Assembly (NCBI GenBank): GCA_015680685.1
Contig: MNCI01018351.1
Coordinates: 62,001 to 126,000 of the forward strand
DNA length: 64,000 bases
Direction of reading: 5' to 3'
DNA from: Gnetum montanum
Lineage: Eukaryota; Streptophyta; Gnetopsida; Gnetales; Gnetaceae
The translations under genes and the position numbers were made by a program. Positions 10,091-19,859 of the stretch are shown here, in pieces; the stretch's first letter is position 1, and each line of letters starts with the position of its first letter. The notes beneath the pieces were generated by a model, which saw nothing but the letters and a program-made list of their open reading frames with translations, was not told the DNA's origin and did no database searches.

Positions 10091-11400
10091 GGCTTCTCAA
10101 TTTTTTAACTTTATTTTACATCATTTTTAATAAATATTTCATTTTCTTGAGTATTTTACAATTTTTTTGAGATTTTCTTACATTTGTTTCTTTTTCTTTA
10201 TTGCCATCAAGACTTTGGTCCCAACTATAGCTACTAATTGATAATGATTTGTAACTTCATTATTTACTTAATTGGAAATGATTAGATTTCATCTTGAAAT
10301 TTTGACATTAATTAATAAAACATGGATTCTTTTCATACTAATAGGTAGTGAGTCCATCTCATCCACCACTCCACACAACTCTATAGTGTTTCCTCATTTT
10401 GGAAATATGAGGTTCCTCTTAATAATAACTTATAATGATATGGTGACCTTGGTACTTTCCAAACTTGGGATAGATTAAGTGGATGAATAAGGGTGTGCCT
10501 TCAAGGAAATTTATCACATTTTATACCTACCTACCATCTCAAGTGGCATGAGTATTTCTATGGATTTCTCTCCATTCTACTATCAACAAATTAACAGGAA
10601 GTAATGTCTTTGCATGGTGTGGTTCCCATTGAAAAATAATAATGGAAATTCAAAGCACATCCCTTAGACACAATAATAGGCTACAAAAACTAGTTATGTG
10701 GTTGAAAAGACATGTTACCCATGCCTAAAGGCATCCCTCTAACTAAGGCCCTTTCACTTCCTACTTCTATAACTATGACATGATAACTTCCATCCTTAGT
10801 CACTAGAAGTGTATGGTCTTGATTTGGACTATGAATGGAAGTTATCAGGTCATATTAATTACATCCTTCGTAAGGGTCTTCATGTGACCACAATGTGGGA
10901 CTCCATTCCATACACACACTCTCTCATTCACCTATTATTTCCATGTACCACCTCACTACCTCTTCTCACGATTGTATCAATGGGTTCATTTTGAGAAGGT
11001 TTTCATTCTTTGATGGTTTTTTTTGGTGATTTAGTTTTTAACAATCCAAAACCATTAATTATCCTTAGGGTCCACAGAATCCTTGGTTTGAGGATATGCA
11101 AGGGTATTAAGGGCATAAGCTTGCTATAGGAAGTATACACTTGCATACTCCTTGGTTCGAATGGTTAGTTTTCTTATTTCTTAGCCATTTTGCTTTCAAA
11201 ACCTATGTTTTCCACCATGATACATTTAGTTCTTGCATTCCTAGCACAAAAATCTCCTACTTAATCCCTATTCAAAACATATTCCTAGCCCTCTTTAATC
11301 ATTCATCATTATTCTTGGCTTTTTTGGCTTCCTCTAGACTCTAATTTCATTTAAAAAATCCTTTTTCTTACTTAGTTTTTAATTTGGAAAATTTTGGTTT
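10091..11400 (+). other. Post-pol non-coding interval of Element 1
   Basis: No gene. It starts with a T-rich tract (10090-10200) that recurs directly after pol in Elements 3 and 5. It also holds a conserved block at about 10610-10775 found in Elements 2, 3 and 5. Short ORFs here are not conserved. Confidence 0.6.
10610..10775 (+). promoter_or_regulatory. Conserved non-coding block after pol
   Basis: Contains, in order, tggtgtggttccca, gaaattcaaagcacatccct, actagttatg and ctaactaaggccctttc. The same order occurs in Element 2 (31270-31385), Element 3 (minus, 34500-34660) and Element 5 (minus, 60050-60250). The role is unknown. RNA processing or packaging are guesses. Confidence 0.55.
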
Positions 11401-11403
11401 TTG

Positions 11404-11455
11404 GCTACATTGACGCATCTCCATTGACACAGCTCAAAAATAGTATAAATAGTAA
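11404..11455 (+). promoter_or_regulatory. Internal promoter-like region before ORF3
   Basis: A TATA box (TATAAATA, 11444-11451) in the context aaaaatagtataaatag is kept in Element 5 (59231-59238). Just upstream are short cattgac motifs resembling those in the LTR U3. It lies about 420 bases before the ORF3 start. Confidence 0.5.
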
Positions 11456-11870
11456 TGAACATTTTCACATTCGCTTTAAAACACTAATGGAATTTTTGCA
11501 ATTTTTAAAAACAAGAACCTTCCCAAGCCCATAACTTCCTAATGACTTGTCCAAATCAACCCATGAATCAACCTTGCAATTATTAAAGATGAGCTTTACA
11601 TCGTGGGGGCCATAAACTTATGGTTTTTGATAGAAAATTTTTCCAACTCCCACATGGTTTAACTAATAAAATGATATTAAATATCACTAATTCACCAATG
11701 TTAAACCTCATGATCAAACTCGGGTAGCCATTACAATAAAATAATATTAAAATATTTAATCTACCATAATCAAAAATTAGCCTACGTGTAACTACCCAAA
11801 GGGGACAAGGTATCTAAAAATTATAAGTTACACATAAAATGCTAATCTTAGGCTATGTTTGTAACCATAG

Positions 11871-14818
11871 ATGGTGCCAAAGAGAATACTAGAAGGAGGA
11901 CCACCTTGACCATAGGAGAAGTGGCCATGAGGGAGAAGGGGCTAGCAACCGCAACAACCCCAAGAAGGAGAAGAAGAAATGAATGCCATGGACCTTTGTG
12001 GGAGGAGCTTAAAGTGGAATCTATTCATTATATTCCCATAGCAAAAATAGGCTAGTTTAGATGAGATGAGGTGTCAAGCTAGACCAAATTTGAAGATCAC
12101 CTTGACTAAGCCCTACTTAAAACAAATTCATTCTAAGGAGGTCCAAAGTGTGATTCTTCAAGAACTTAACTTTGGTCCCTTCTTGGACTTAGCACCAAAA
12201 GAGGAAAAAACATAACTACAACCCTCTCCCATGTGTCCTATCCTCACTTCCGATGGGGAGTGTTACATGGAAGAGACTTATCTGTTTAGGAGCAACCAAC
12301 AGAAGGATGCCATGGTGAAGATTAAGGACATCAACATGTCGTATCTATTTTAGGCCATTGCAGAGGCACTTAGGTTGCCTGACAATGGAGCAACCTTGGT
12401 GGAGATCTCCATGAAAGTGGACCCTAGTGTCAAAAACAAATAGGTCTAATAATGCTATGGAGTGGCTCGTAAGGAGTACATTGCACTCACCAAGGTAGAG
12501 ATGGCCTACTTCATGATTTCAACCTATCACCTAAACCCAACAATGAGGCCAAGTAAGATCATTACCTTTTCTACCCATGTGTGTGTCACTCTAAATGGAA
12601 AATTCCCTATCAACCCCCCATAGCTCATCTTCCTAGACATGGAGAAACAATTCAAAGCGAATGAGCATGGAAGGAAGACACTTCCCTTTCCTTGCCTCAT
12701 TAAAAAACTTTGCAAAAGAGGAGGAATAGCCTGTTATGCTAACAAATCACTTAGGCATGCTCCTATTGCATCTTGTTAGGAGATGATGAAAGATAAAACT
12801 CCTACCAAGTTACTTTACGAGAAGGGAACACCATCACCACCACTTGCTTAAGAAACAATGTCAAAGGCTTGTGCTACAATTGAGTGCATGCAGAAGCTAA
12901 GCTCCATGAGAAACAATAGCAAGAAGGACCAAGAGGTTGAGAACCTTCAATCTACTGACCAATGTTAAGGCATCTCAAAGAAGTCATCCAAACCATAAAC
13001 TAGTTGAAAGATGCTACATTGCTTTTTTCTACAAAAAGGATGCAGGCACCTGCGAGATTGAATCCAAGTCCAAGAAGTAACAATGTCCATCCTTGGACGA
13101 CAATAATTACCAAAGATCTTTGGAAATGCTGCCACTTTTTTAGTATGCCTAGAGGAGGGTGAGGGGTCACTGTCTTAATGATGCAACACCATGGATAGGA
13201 AACAGTGGTAGAGGTGATGGCCGATCAAGTCACAGAGACCTTGAATGCTTCTGTGTTCACTGTGTTAGACGTTGTTGTACTCAAAGACGTGGAAGCATTT
13301 GTAGGAGGGGGAAGTGAGAGGCTAAGTGTAGCCCAACATGAGGAAATATTAGACCAAGTGGTGGAAACTAGACAACAACTTCCAGAGATCTTCAATCTCT
13401 TGGAAAACATCATTACTACCTAGTCAAAGTTTCTAGAGACGAAGGACAAGCTAGTTATTACAAACACCCAACTTGAGACAACCATGACTAAAAATTGATG
13501 AATGGCTACCAAAATTTTGGAATTCAAAGCCTATTTGACTGATCTCATCATTCTCAGTGAAGTAGTTACATTAGATGAAGCTTTCTTGTAGCTTCAGAAT
13601 AAACTAAAAGAGGCTAAGAATGTGAAGGAGATGGTGGTCTTTGATGTATCCTTATCAGAGGCCCTAGTCTTCAACACCAATAAGGACTTGTTGTAGGTCC
13701 ATAAAAAGAACCTTACTCTAACCAAAGACATTCACCACATATGCAATGTCAAAGCATAAAAGGATCGAATGGTTGAATTTGTGCAACAATAGCAGGAGTA
13801 GCTTGCCAAGGTAAACATGGACCTAAGAATGTTGGTAGCCAAAAATCACAATCTCTCAATATAGGAAGTATGTGCCCTTCACTAGAAAATAGCCATTGAG
13901 GTAGCTACTTGGAAGAATGAAGCCTTGAAATTTGAACATGCAAAGAATCACTATAGGTACTAGGTTGGCCTCTTTAAAGAGGTAAAGGAAAAAGAAATCT
14001 AACTGGCGAAGGAAAAAATAAGAAAGATCCTCTAACAAGGAGGTGATGTGTGGCACCTAATCATTGATGGATTAAATGCTTATAATAAAGTAGAGCTCTA
14101 CCTAAAGGAGTTGAAGATTGAAGAAATGAAAAAATATGAGTTAGCCAACCCTTGCTATGCAAACTTGGTAATGCTAACAACTGAAAGGTCATAGCCAAAG
14201 ATAGAGAAACAAGGGGCCAGCTTGTACCTTCTTTATGAGGCCAAGTTTAAGCATCATAAGGACATAAAGAAAAAGTTGGAAATAGAAAATGCAAAGCTTG
14301 AAGTTCTCAAGAGCTAGTTTACAGACCAACAATTAGTTGCTGAGAACCTAGCTAAGAGGATGAATGATTACCATATGCTATAGAACCTCATCAAGACATT
14401 CAATGTTGAATGTAAGCAATGCATAGCATGGGTTGTCAATGTCAAGGAATTTTTTCTAACATTGTCTTGTTTGTGGGACATCCCCATACTAGCCCACATT
14501 AGTGATGCTATGTGGATTATGTACAACCTACAGAGTAAGAAGGAGAACATGAAGGCATTGATGGTTATCTTTCATCTTTCATTGGAAGTAGTAACTATAG
14601 CAAGACATTCGCAACCATTGCCTCAGCATTACCCACCACCACCACATGCACTAAAAGTTGGAGAATGTCCTTTAGCACCCCAAGAGCCTCCACCTCCTTG
14701 TACTATTTTATCTTCTCTTCATCTTTCCATGCTATCGAATTTTGTAAGGGTGTTCAATTTTGTTCTCCTAAACATCCCTTTTTGTAATTATTGTAATTTT
14801 GTACAATCAGGCACTTAG
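11871..14818 (+). pseudogene. ORF3 of Element 1: post-pol coiled-coil protein, broken
   Basis: A long decayed frame between pol and the 3' LTR. ATG 11871 follows an acceptor-like CATAG and matches the ATG at 58793 in Element 5. The middle part (about 12330-12780) has a folded-looking domain ending in HGRKTLPFPCLIKKLCKR, also present in Element 5. It recalls the 'putative plant transposon protein' and ATHILA ORF-1 type domains, from memory only. From about 13200 to 14560 it is rich in Lys, Glu, Leu and Gln and looks like a long coiled coil. The tail is Pro-rich. Many stops are TAG. The position is that of the env-like gene in Athila elements, but I see no clear signal peptide or membrane anchor. 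Confidence 0.6.
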
Positions 14819-14910
14819 AGTCATTCAGTTGATCTATGATTTCATACCTTCCTAATTTTGTAAGAAGCTCAATCTTACATTTTTTCACTTGAGAATGACT
14901 TTTTAGTCAA

Positions 14911-14921
14911 TCGTGGGGGTA
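14911..14921 (+). promoter_or_regulatory. Polypurine tract of Element 1
   Basis: TCGTGGGGGTA directly precedes the 3' LTR, where plus-strand DNA synthesis would start. Elements 3 and 5 have the matching CATGGGGGTA. Confidence 0.75.
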
Positions 14922-15783
14922 TGATAAATCATGTGAAGGGCTATGTCGATGGGCATGCATCAATGCACACTTGTCGATGCATGGGTTAATGCATTGATGC
15001 AATGTCTATCTCTACCTATATAAATGTGTGTACCCACCATATTTATGACACTATTGAGTCATAAGAGTAGCTAAGTTCTTGCAATTTATTCCCATGAAAG
15101 TTAAAATATTTTCTAAGTGCCCGTAGTAGGTTCAAGGATTGTACAGATCCTTATTCGAGCATCATTGTACCTTAACCCTTTGGTGTGCTAACAATATAGA
15201 TGAGATTCTTGAAACTCCTTACAACACGTAGAATACATTCATGTTTGCTTTCATGCACTTTATTATTCATGTACTTTACATTCATGTTCTAAGTTAAATA
15301 ATACAATTAGTTAATATACATAAATATGACTACCTTGAACATACTATTAACACTTGTTAATCCCAAAAATGTTATTGTTTGGTTTTCCTAGTAGCCTAAC
15401 ACTTGGTAATCCAATAGTGTCTTAACGAGTTTAGGATGTGCATGGTAGGTGGGCCTAGCACAATATCTCTCCAAATGCTCTCAAAAGTATTAGATTAAGG
15501 TATTAGATAGCTACTTAGATTAATTCATAATTAATTACTTTATTTCACACTTGGATTAATTGCAATAAAATATAAAATCAATACAAATCATGTGCCTTGG
15601 CTTATACTTAACCATACACTTATGCTTACACAAGTGAAGCCAAAAAGACAATAATCAGATCCTTAAGTCACTATCTTTGCTATTGTGCATTTGGAGAGCT
15701 AAAGTCCATGAAATTTGACCAGATCACTAGTGCAATGCTTGTGATTCATATGGTTGAGTATAGGGACTATCTGTTGTTCATCA
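14922..15783 (+). repeat. 3' LTR of Element 1
   Basis: About 862 bp, TGATAAAT...TTCATCA, aligned with 2817-3665 and clearly diverged from it, so the insertion is old. TATA box at 15017-15025. It is followed by the right target-site duplication AGGAG (15784-15788). Confidence 0.92.
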
Positions 15784-15788
15784 AGGAG

Positions 15789-15960
15789 TATTTTTACTAA
15801 GGTGTTAGGTAATATTATCAAAAGAAGAATAAGCAATTGGGTAGAAACAAATAATATTAGGGTAATTTGTCAAGGTTTTAGACAAAACCATTTTAATGTT
15901 AATCATCTTGTCTCAAATAGACCATGGGTTTACAAGATCATAATTGAACCTCTAATATGA
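15789..15960 (+). pseudogene. LINE reverse transcriptase fragment, 3' part
   Basis: Continues the LINE interrupted at 2816. The frame gives TKVLGNIIKRRISNWVETNN followed by QGFRQN, which is the Arg-Leu...Gln-x-Gly-Phe-Arg signature of non-LTR reverse transcriptases. The apparent start codon of this frame lies inside the Element 1 LTR and is accidental. No further RT motif is visible downstream. Confidence 0.7.
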
Positions 15961-17700
15961 TTTCTATGTCAAGACTATTATAGCTAAGCTAACACCTCAT
16001 TATTTGTCACAATTAGTAATTTATATAAATAGAAGTTACACATAATCTTATTTATCACAGTTGTGAGTAATTTATATAAATGTGAATTGTATAGTCTCCT
16101 ATAAGAAAATTCTTACAATGATGAAAGAATTATTTGAGATACTCCAAGTACTTTGTATCATTAGGGGCCACCATTATGCAACTATAGGTTTGACACCAAA
16201 TGTTTGTAATTGTCTTTTAAAAACAATGAGATATTAGCCTAATTTTAAAATTCCTAATTTAGAAACTCCAAGTTATGAATTCCACTTTGGTGGGCAATCT
16301 TATTATATCTTAAGGGAGAAAATTTGTTTCAATTCCAACACCCTAAAATCAATACTGCTAGATGAAACCATTTTTTTGCGAAGGTAAAAATTTGTTCCAA
16401 CAAGCAAAAATTAGTATTGCTTAAACCCATTAATTTTTACTAGGGATACAAATTTATTCAAAAACCCGAAAATCAATGATGCTTCATTCCAACCATTTTT
16501 AAATAAGGCAAAATTTATTTTTGCTATTCATTATTTACTATAAATTCTAACAACTGAAATTAGAGAAAAGACTGTAATTATTATCCTATCACATTCTGTT
16601 CGTTACAATCTGAAAAATTTATCTTTTATCATATTTTTTCTCAATTCCATATGATAAAAAGATATGATATCATACCACATCAAAACGTATTATTTATGAA
16701 GCAACGAACATTTATACTATCAAATCATACTGCATAAATGATCACATTAATGACATGTACATGAATGCAGTGCAGTGATGATGTCATCGTGAAAATTTCA
16801 GCATCTTCGAACAACTATATCAATACCATATTAATATCAGTGATGCATCAATGTACTACAACTACCCCATTCGTATCACGTTCTTGAACTTAATAAGGTA
16901 TTTAAAAATTTTAAAATTTATATCGATAAGATAAGACATTAAACGTAACTTCATTATTCATGCGACTTCACGCCATTTTCAAAAGCAACTTGGAAGGTTT
17001 GCCCTTTATAATGAAGGTTTAAAATAAGTTAAAAGACATGGTCAAGAAGGACACGGCTAATTTCCGGGTAAAATGAAAATGTGGGGTAGGTTGCACGCGT
17101 TGGAAACTTGGGGTGAGTTAGATGATGATTTGCCGCCGTATTCATTCGAGTCCTTTTGAGTGGACAACGTGTTTCATGGCCTCTACCATTGTTTCCTTTA
17201 ACGTGCAAAAGGCTTGCTTTTGCTCCCTTTTAACTTCTTTGGATTTGTGCAATGCATGGCTTAATTAACGCACGTTTTTCGGAACTTCTTAATACGTGAA
17301 CGAATGTTCATGAATTATAAAATTATTCCAAACAAACTTCCTGATGAGGTTAATCACAATACAAAAATTGAGAATTGATAATTTAAAGTTATGGAAAAAT
17401 GGTAAAGGGAAGATTTGGAGTGGTTTGTAGAGGATTTCTGTTTTAGATAAGTTACAACAATGGCATCTTCTATAGTTTAAGCATGTGCAGGACTCCATTT
17501 TATTGATATAAGACCAGGATAGTGAAGATTTAAAGTCACGTCAAAAGATATTGGTTTAAAAAATGTAGGTTTAAAGATAAAGATAATCACCGAAAAAGGT
17601 TAAGTTTTTACTCTTCTCTCAACCTACCTTAAGGACCATTGGATAAGCATTAAAGCTGCAGGTGAATGATCCGTTGCAACATAAAAATTTTCCATTATTT
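15961..17700. other. Low-repeat AT-rich region
   Basis: No gene supported. The stretch 16940-17290 is less AT-rich and has undecayed CpG (for example gcacgcgttgg and tgccgccgtattc), so it may be single-copy DNA near genes. It lies downstream of the minus-strand glycine-rich gene. Confidence 0.5.
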
Positions 17701-18066
17701 GAAATCTGCTGACATATAAACAAGCATCATGGAAAAGATCTACAAACTGAACGCCAATACATTCATACGCTATACAAACTAATCAATCCAAAACCCACCC
17801 CCAACCCACAACCACAGAGAGACGAAATTTCTGACGATGCTTACAACATTATCCTAAGTTCCTAACAGGCCACCAGTGGTGGCCGTCAAACACATAAAGC
17901 AGCCCTGTTTACCACTCCTACATTTTCTACATAAACACAAAAAACACATCCTAAAAGCATCGGACTAAGGTGCAAAATAATAAGTATAACGCTACGACAT
18001 TCCATATTATTCTTCAGCCGAAAAAACGAGCATAAAAACCATATTCCCTCCACAAAGCAGCAGCAC

Positions 18067-18486
18067 CTACGGTTTCTTCACGTCTGCAACAGCGGTTTTC
18101 TTGGAATCCACAGGAGCGGTTTTCTCTGTATCCTCAACAGCGGTTTTGGAAACATCCGCAGGAACTGCTCCACCACTGCAGGTGCATCCGATTCCTCCTC
18201 CAGTGCCACCACCAAGGCTGGATCCACCACCAAGGCCTGATCCACCACCAAGGCCGGATCCACCACCAAGGCCCGATCCACCTCCAATAGGTGGACTAAA
18301 AAAGGGAAATCCGAACCCAAAGCTGCCTCCGGTGCCGGAACCAATACCGCCTCCGAAACTGCTTCCCGGACCCAGAAAACTGTTGGGTTTTACCACCTTA
18401 TCAACTTTTCCATTCACACCTCTGCCTGCTGCATCGGCTGATACGATCAATACCAACAGCAGAACCACCACCTTCACTGCCTCCAT
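18067..18486 (-). CDS. Secreted glycine-rich protein
   Basis: An intact 139-residue ORF. Residues 1-19 form a clear signal peptide (MEAVKV, a Val/Leu core, then SADA before AGRG), so the product is likely secreted, perhaps to the cell wall. Residues 41-100 are Gly-rich, with four six-residue repeats (GGGSGL three times, then GGGSSL) at 68-91, encoded by 18-bp DNA repeats. Two Cys lie at 101 and 103. The tail (113-139) repeats a Lys-Thr-Ala/Val-Asp pattern. A TATA box sits about 60 bases before the ATG. Plant glycine-rich proteins act in walls, defence or stress, but the exact job cannot be read here. It is the only gene in the window with undamaged frame, promoter and normal codon use. Confidence 0.8.
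   Translation of the reverse strand: MEAVKVVVLLLVLIVSADAAGRGVNGKVDKVVKPNSFLGPGSSFGGGIGSGTGGSFGFGFPFFSPPIGGGSGLGGGSGLGGGSGLGGGSSLGGGTGGGIGCTCSGGAVPADVSKTAVEDTEKTAPVDSKKTAVADVKKP
18206..18290 (-). repeat. 18-bp tandem repeats in the glycine-rich gene
   Basis: About four copies of a unit reading ccaccaccaaggcyggat on the plus strand, coding for the GGGSGL repeats. The copies differ at one or two bases. This is a likely site of length variation. Confidence 0.85.
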
Positions 18487-18542
18487 TTTTTCTGCAGAAG
18501 ATTACTGATGTTTCTCGCAGAAGCTCCAGTCCTGGCATCGTC

Positions 18543-18549
18543 ATTTATA
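18543..18549 (-). promoter_or_regulatory. TATA box of the glycine-rich gene
   Basis: Minus-strand TATAAAT in the context ATACTATAAATGACG. Transcription would start near 18515, giving a short leader of about 30 bases before the ATG at 18486. Confidence 0.65.
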
Positions 18550-18839
18550 GTATTCCGGGAATGCAGGATTGCCTGTGTCTCGCGTTAGAATTCGACAGGT
18601 GTCTGTGTTGCAGATGACAAGCCAGTACACGAAACAGGGTTAAAGTTTATGAAGTTTTGAGAGCGAATTCAATTCAAGGGAATTGTTCAGTTGATGTAAA
18701 AACAAATTCAAATGTTACATCGATTTAATGGTTGAAATGAGATTAAAGTTTTCTTTCTGGAAAGCTTTATAAATGTCGGTGGAGAGTGTAAACTGTAAAC
18801 TACCTGCATTACATGTGAATTTCGAAGTCGCAGGCTCAC

Positions 18840-19640
18840 AGCTTTTTGCAGGTGCATTCTTTTCGGTCTTCATTGTATAACTGATGGGAAAATTGCAGTC
18901 ACTGGCAGGAATTTAAAATGGTGATTATAACTAGGCATGGTCAGTACTCAGTCCTCTCGATTGCAGGAAAATGAAGTAACAAGGGAAGAATGATTGGAAG
19001 ATAATTTGAGGTTTCACCTATTTGCGTGTAAGTTACCGCTTTTTTAAAAAATATTAATTTACACTTGTGAAATCATATTATTAACCTCTTAGGTAAACAA
19101 TCATATCTGGAAAACCCGGTATCTTATTGCCAATATGCCTACTATGATGGTAAATTTGTAACCAAGTTTCCCTGTGGCAGAAAATGATTTATGGCGAAGT
19201 GCAATCAGTGGGCTTCGCCACCCCCTTATCTTATTTCATGAAATTTCTCAACTCGCAATATATATCATCTGATTGCAATCTTAATGTGTTCCCATTTAAA
19301 TCATTTAAAATTCTCAACTTAATCAAATAAGATTTTAATATAATTGATCGGGTACACTTTACGCTTTACCTGAAGTTTTGAAAAAGTTTCCAAAGTTTAC
19401 GAAATTTAAAGTCAATATCATATGAAGTCCAGTTAAAATCCAGCCCCACGCCCCGGCTTTTAATGAGTTCAACGAATCCTGCATGTGATCTGTGAACGCA
19501 GTTAAGATGACGTCTGGCTAGGCAGTTGGGGAATTCATGAGCCTGGCAGAAGTTGCCGAAGGAGAGGCCAGGCGGTACAGGAAGTTCTGCCTCTAAAATC
19601 TGAATCGTCTGGTTCGAGTCTACAAAGCTTTCATAAGGCT
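18840..19640 (+). repeat. Segmental duplication, copy 1
   Basis: Shares collinear blocks, in the same orientation, with about 24790-25480: around aaaatgatttatgg, tccgattgcaatcttaat-like, and catgagcctggcagaagttg. The copies are well diverged, so the duplication is old. It includes the 3' half of the hypothetical ORF at 19366-19815. Confidence 0.65.
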
Positions 19641-19815
19641 GGTACCACATTGGCTCATCTGTCAGCGACACTGTCATAATGGCAATTTGGCATCTTCCAC
19701 TGGGTCTGGCTAAAGATACAAAGCTATGCACATCCATGGCCATGACCACGATGGCAATAAAAATAAAACAAGTTCTTAATAAAGTAGCAACCAAGTCAAT
19801 AACAAGATAAAGCAT
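19366..19815 (-). CDS. Hypothetical protein, 149 residues
   Basis: I do not recognise this protein. Residues 5-27 are hydrophobic (signal anchor or weak signal peptide). The rest has Cys at 42, 90, 98 and 106 and a segment GNFCQAHEFPNC that could be a disulfide or metal site. Composition is closer to coding DNA than its surroundings. A degenerate copy at about 25310-25480 keeps NFC, AHEF and C but has stops and shifts, which suggests this was once a protein under selection. It could itself be a gene fragment: no TATA or introns are evident. Confidence 0.4.
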   Translation of the reverse strand: MLYLVIDLVATLLRTCFIFIAIVVMAMDVHSFVSLARPSGRCQIAIMTVSLTDEPMWYQPYESFVDSNQTIQILEAELPVPPGLSFGNFCQAHEFPNCLARRHLNCVHRSHAGFVELIKSRGVGLDFNWTSYDIDFKFRKLWKLFQNFR

Positions 19816-19859
19816 GTGACTTCTTACAGGTCACAAGTTTAACATAAATATAATACTAA

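Larger units (their letters stand above)
2817..15783 (+). mobile_element. Element 1: Athila-like Ty3/gypsy retrotransposon
   Basis: A complete but decayed element of about 13 kb. In order it has a 5' LTR, tRNA-Asp-like primer site, gag, protease, reverse transcriptase, RNase H, integrase, a long non-coding interval, ORF3, a polypurine tract and a 3' LTR. RT before integrase is the Ty3/gypsy order. The primer site and the extra ORF after pol are known from the Athila lineage. Every ORF has several stops, so the copy cannot act on its own. It sits in a LINE and is flanked by a 5-bp duplication. An inverted segment bounded by Ns at 8612-8776 breaks the integrase start and is probably an assembly error. 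Confidence 0.9.

Noticed and set aside
15754-15960. 68-residue ORF starting in the Element 1 LTR
   Set aside because: The ORF is a chance fusion: its start lies in the LTR and the rest is LINE sequence.
18101-18508. 135-residue Pro-rich ORF opposite the glycine-rich gene
   Set aside because: It is the antisense shadow of the GGGSGL repeats. The minus-strand frame has the signal peptide and promoter.
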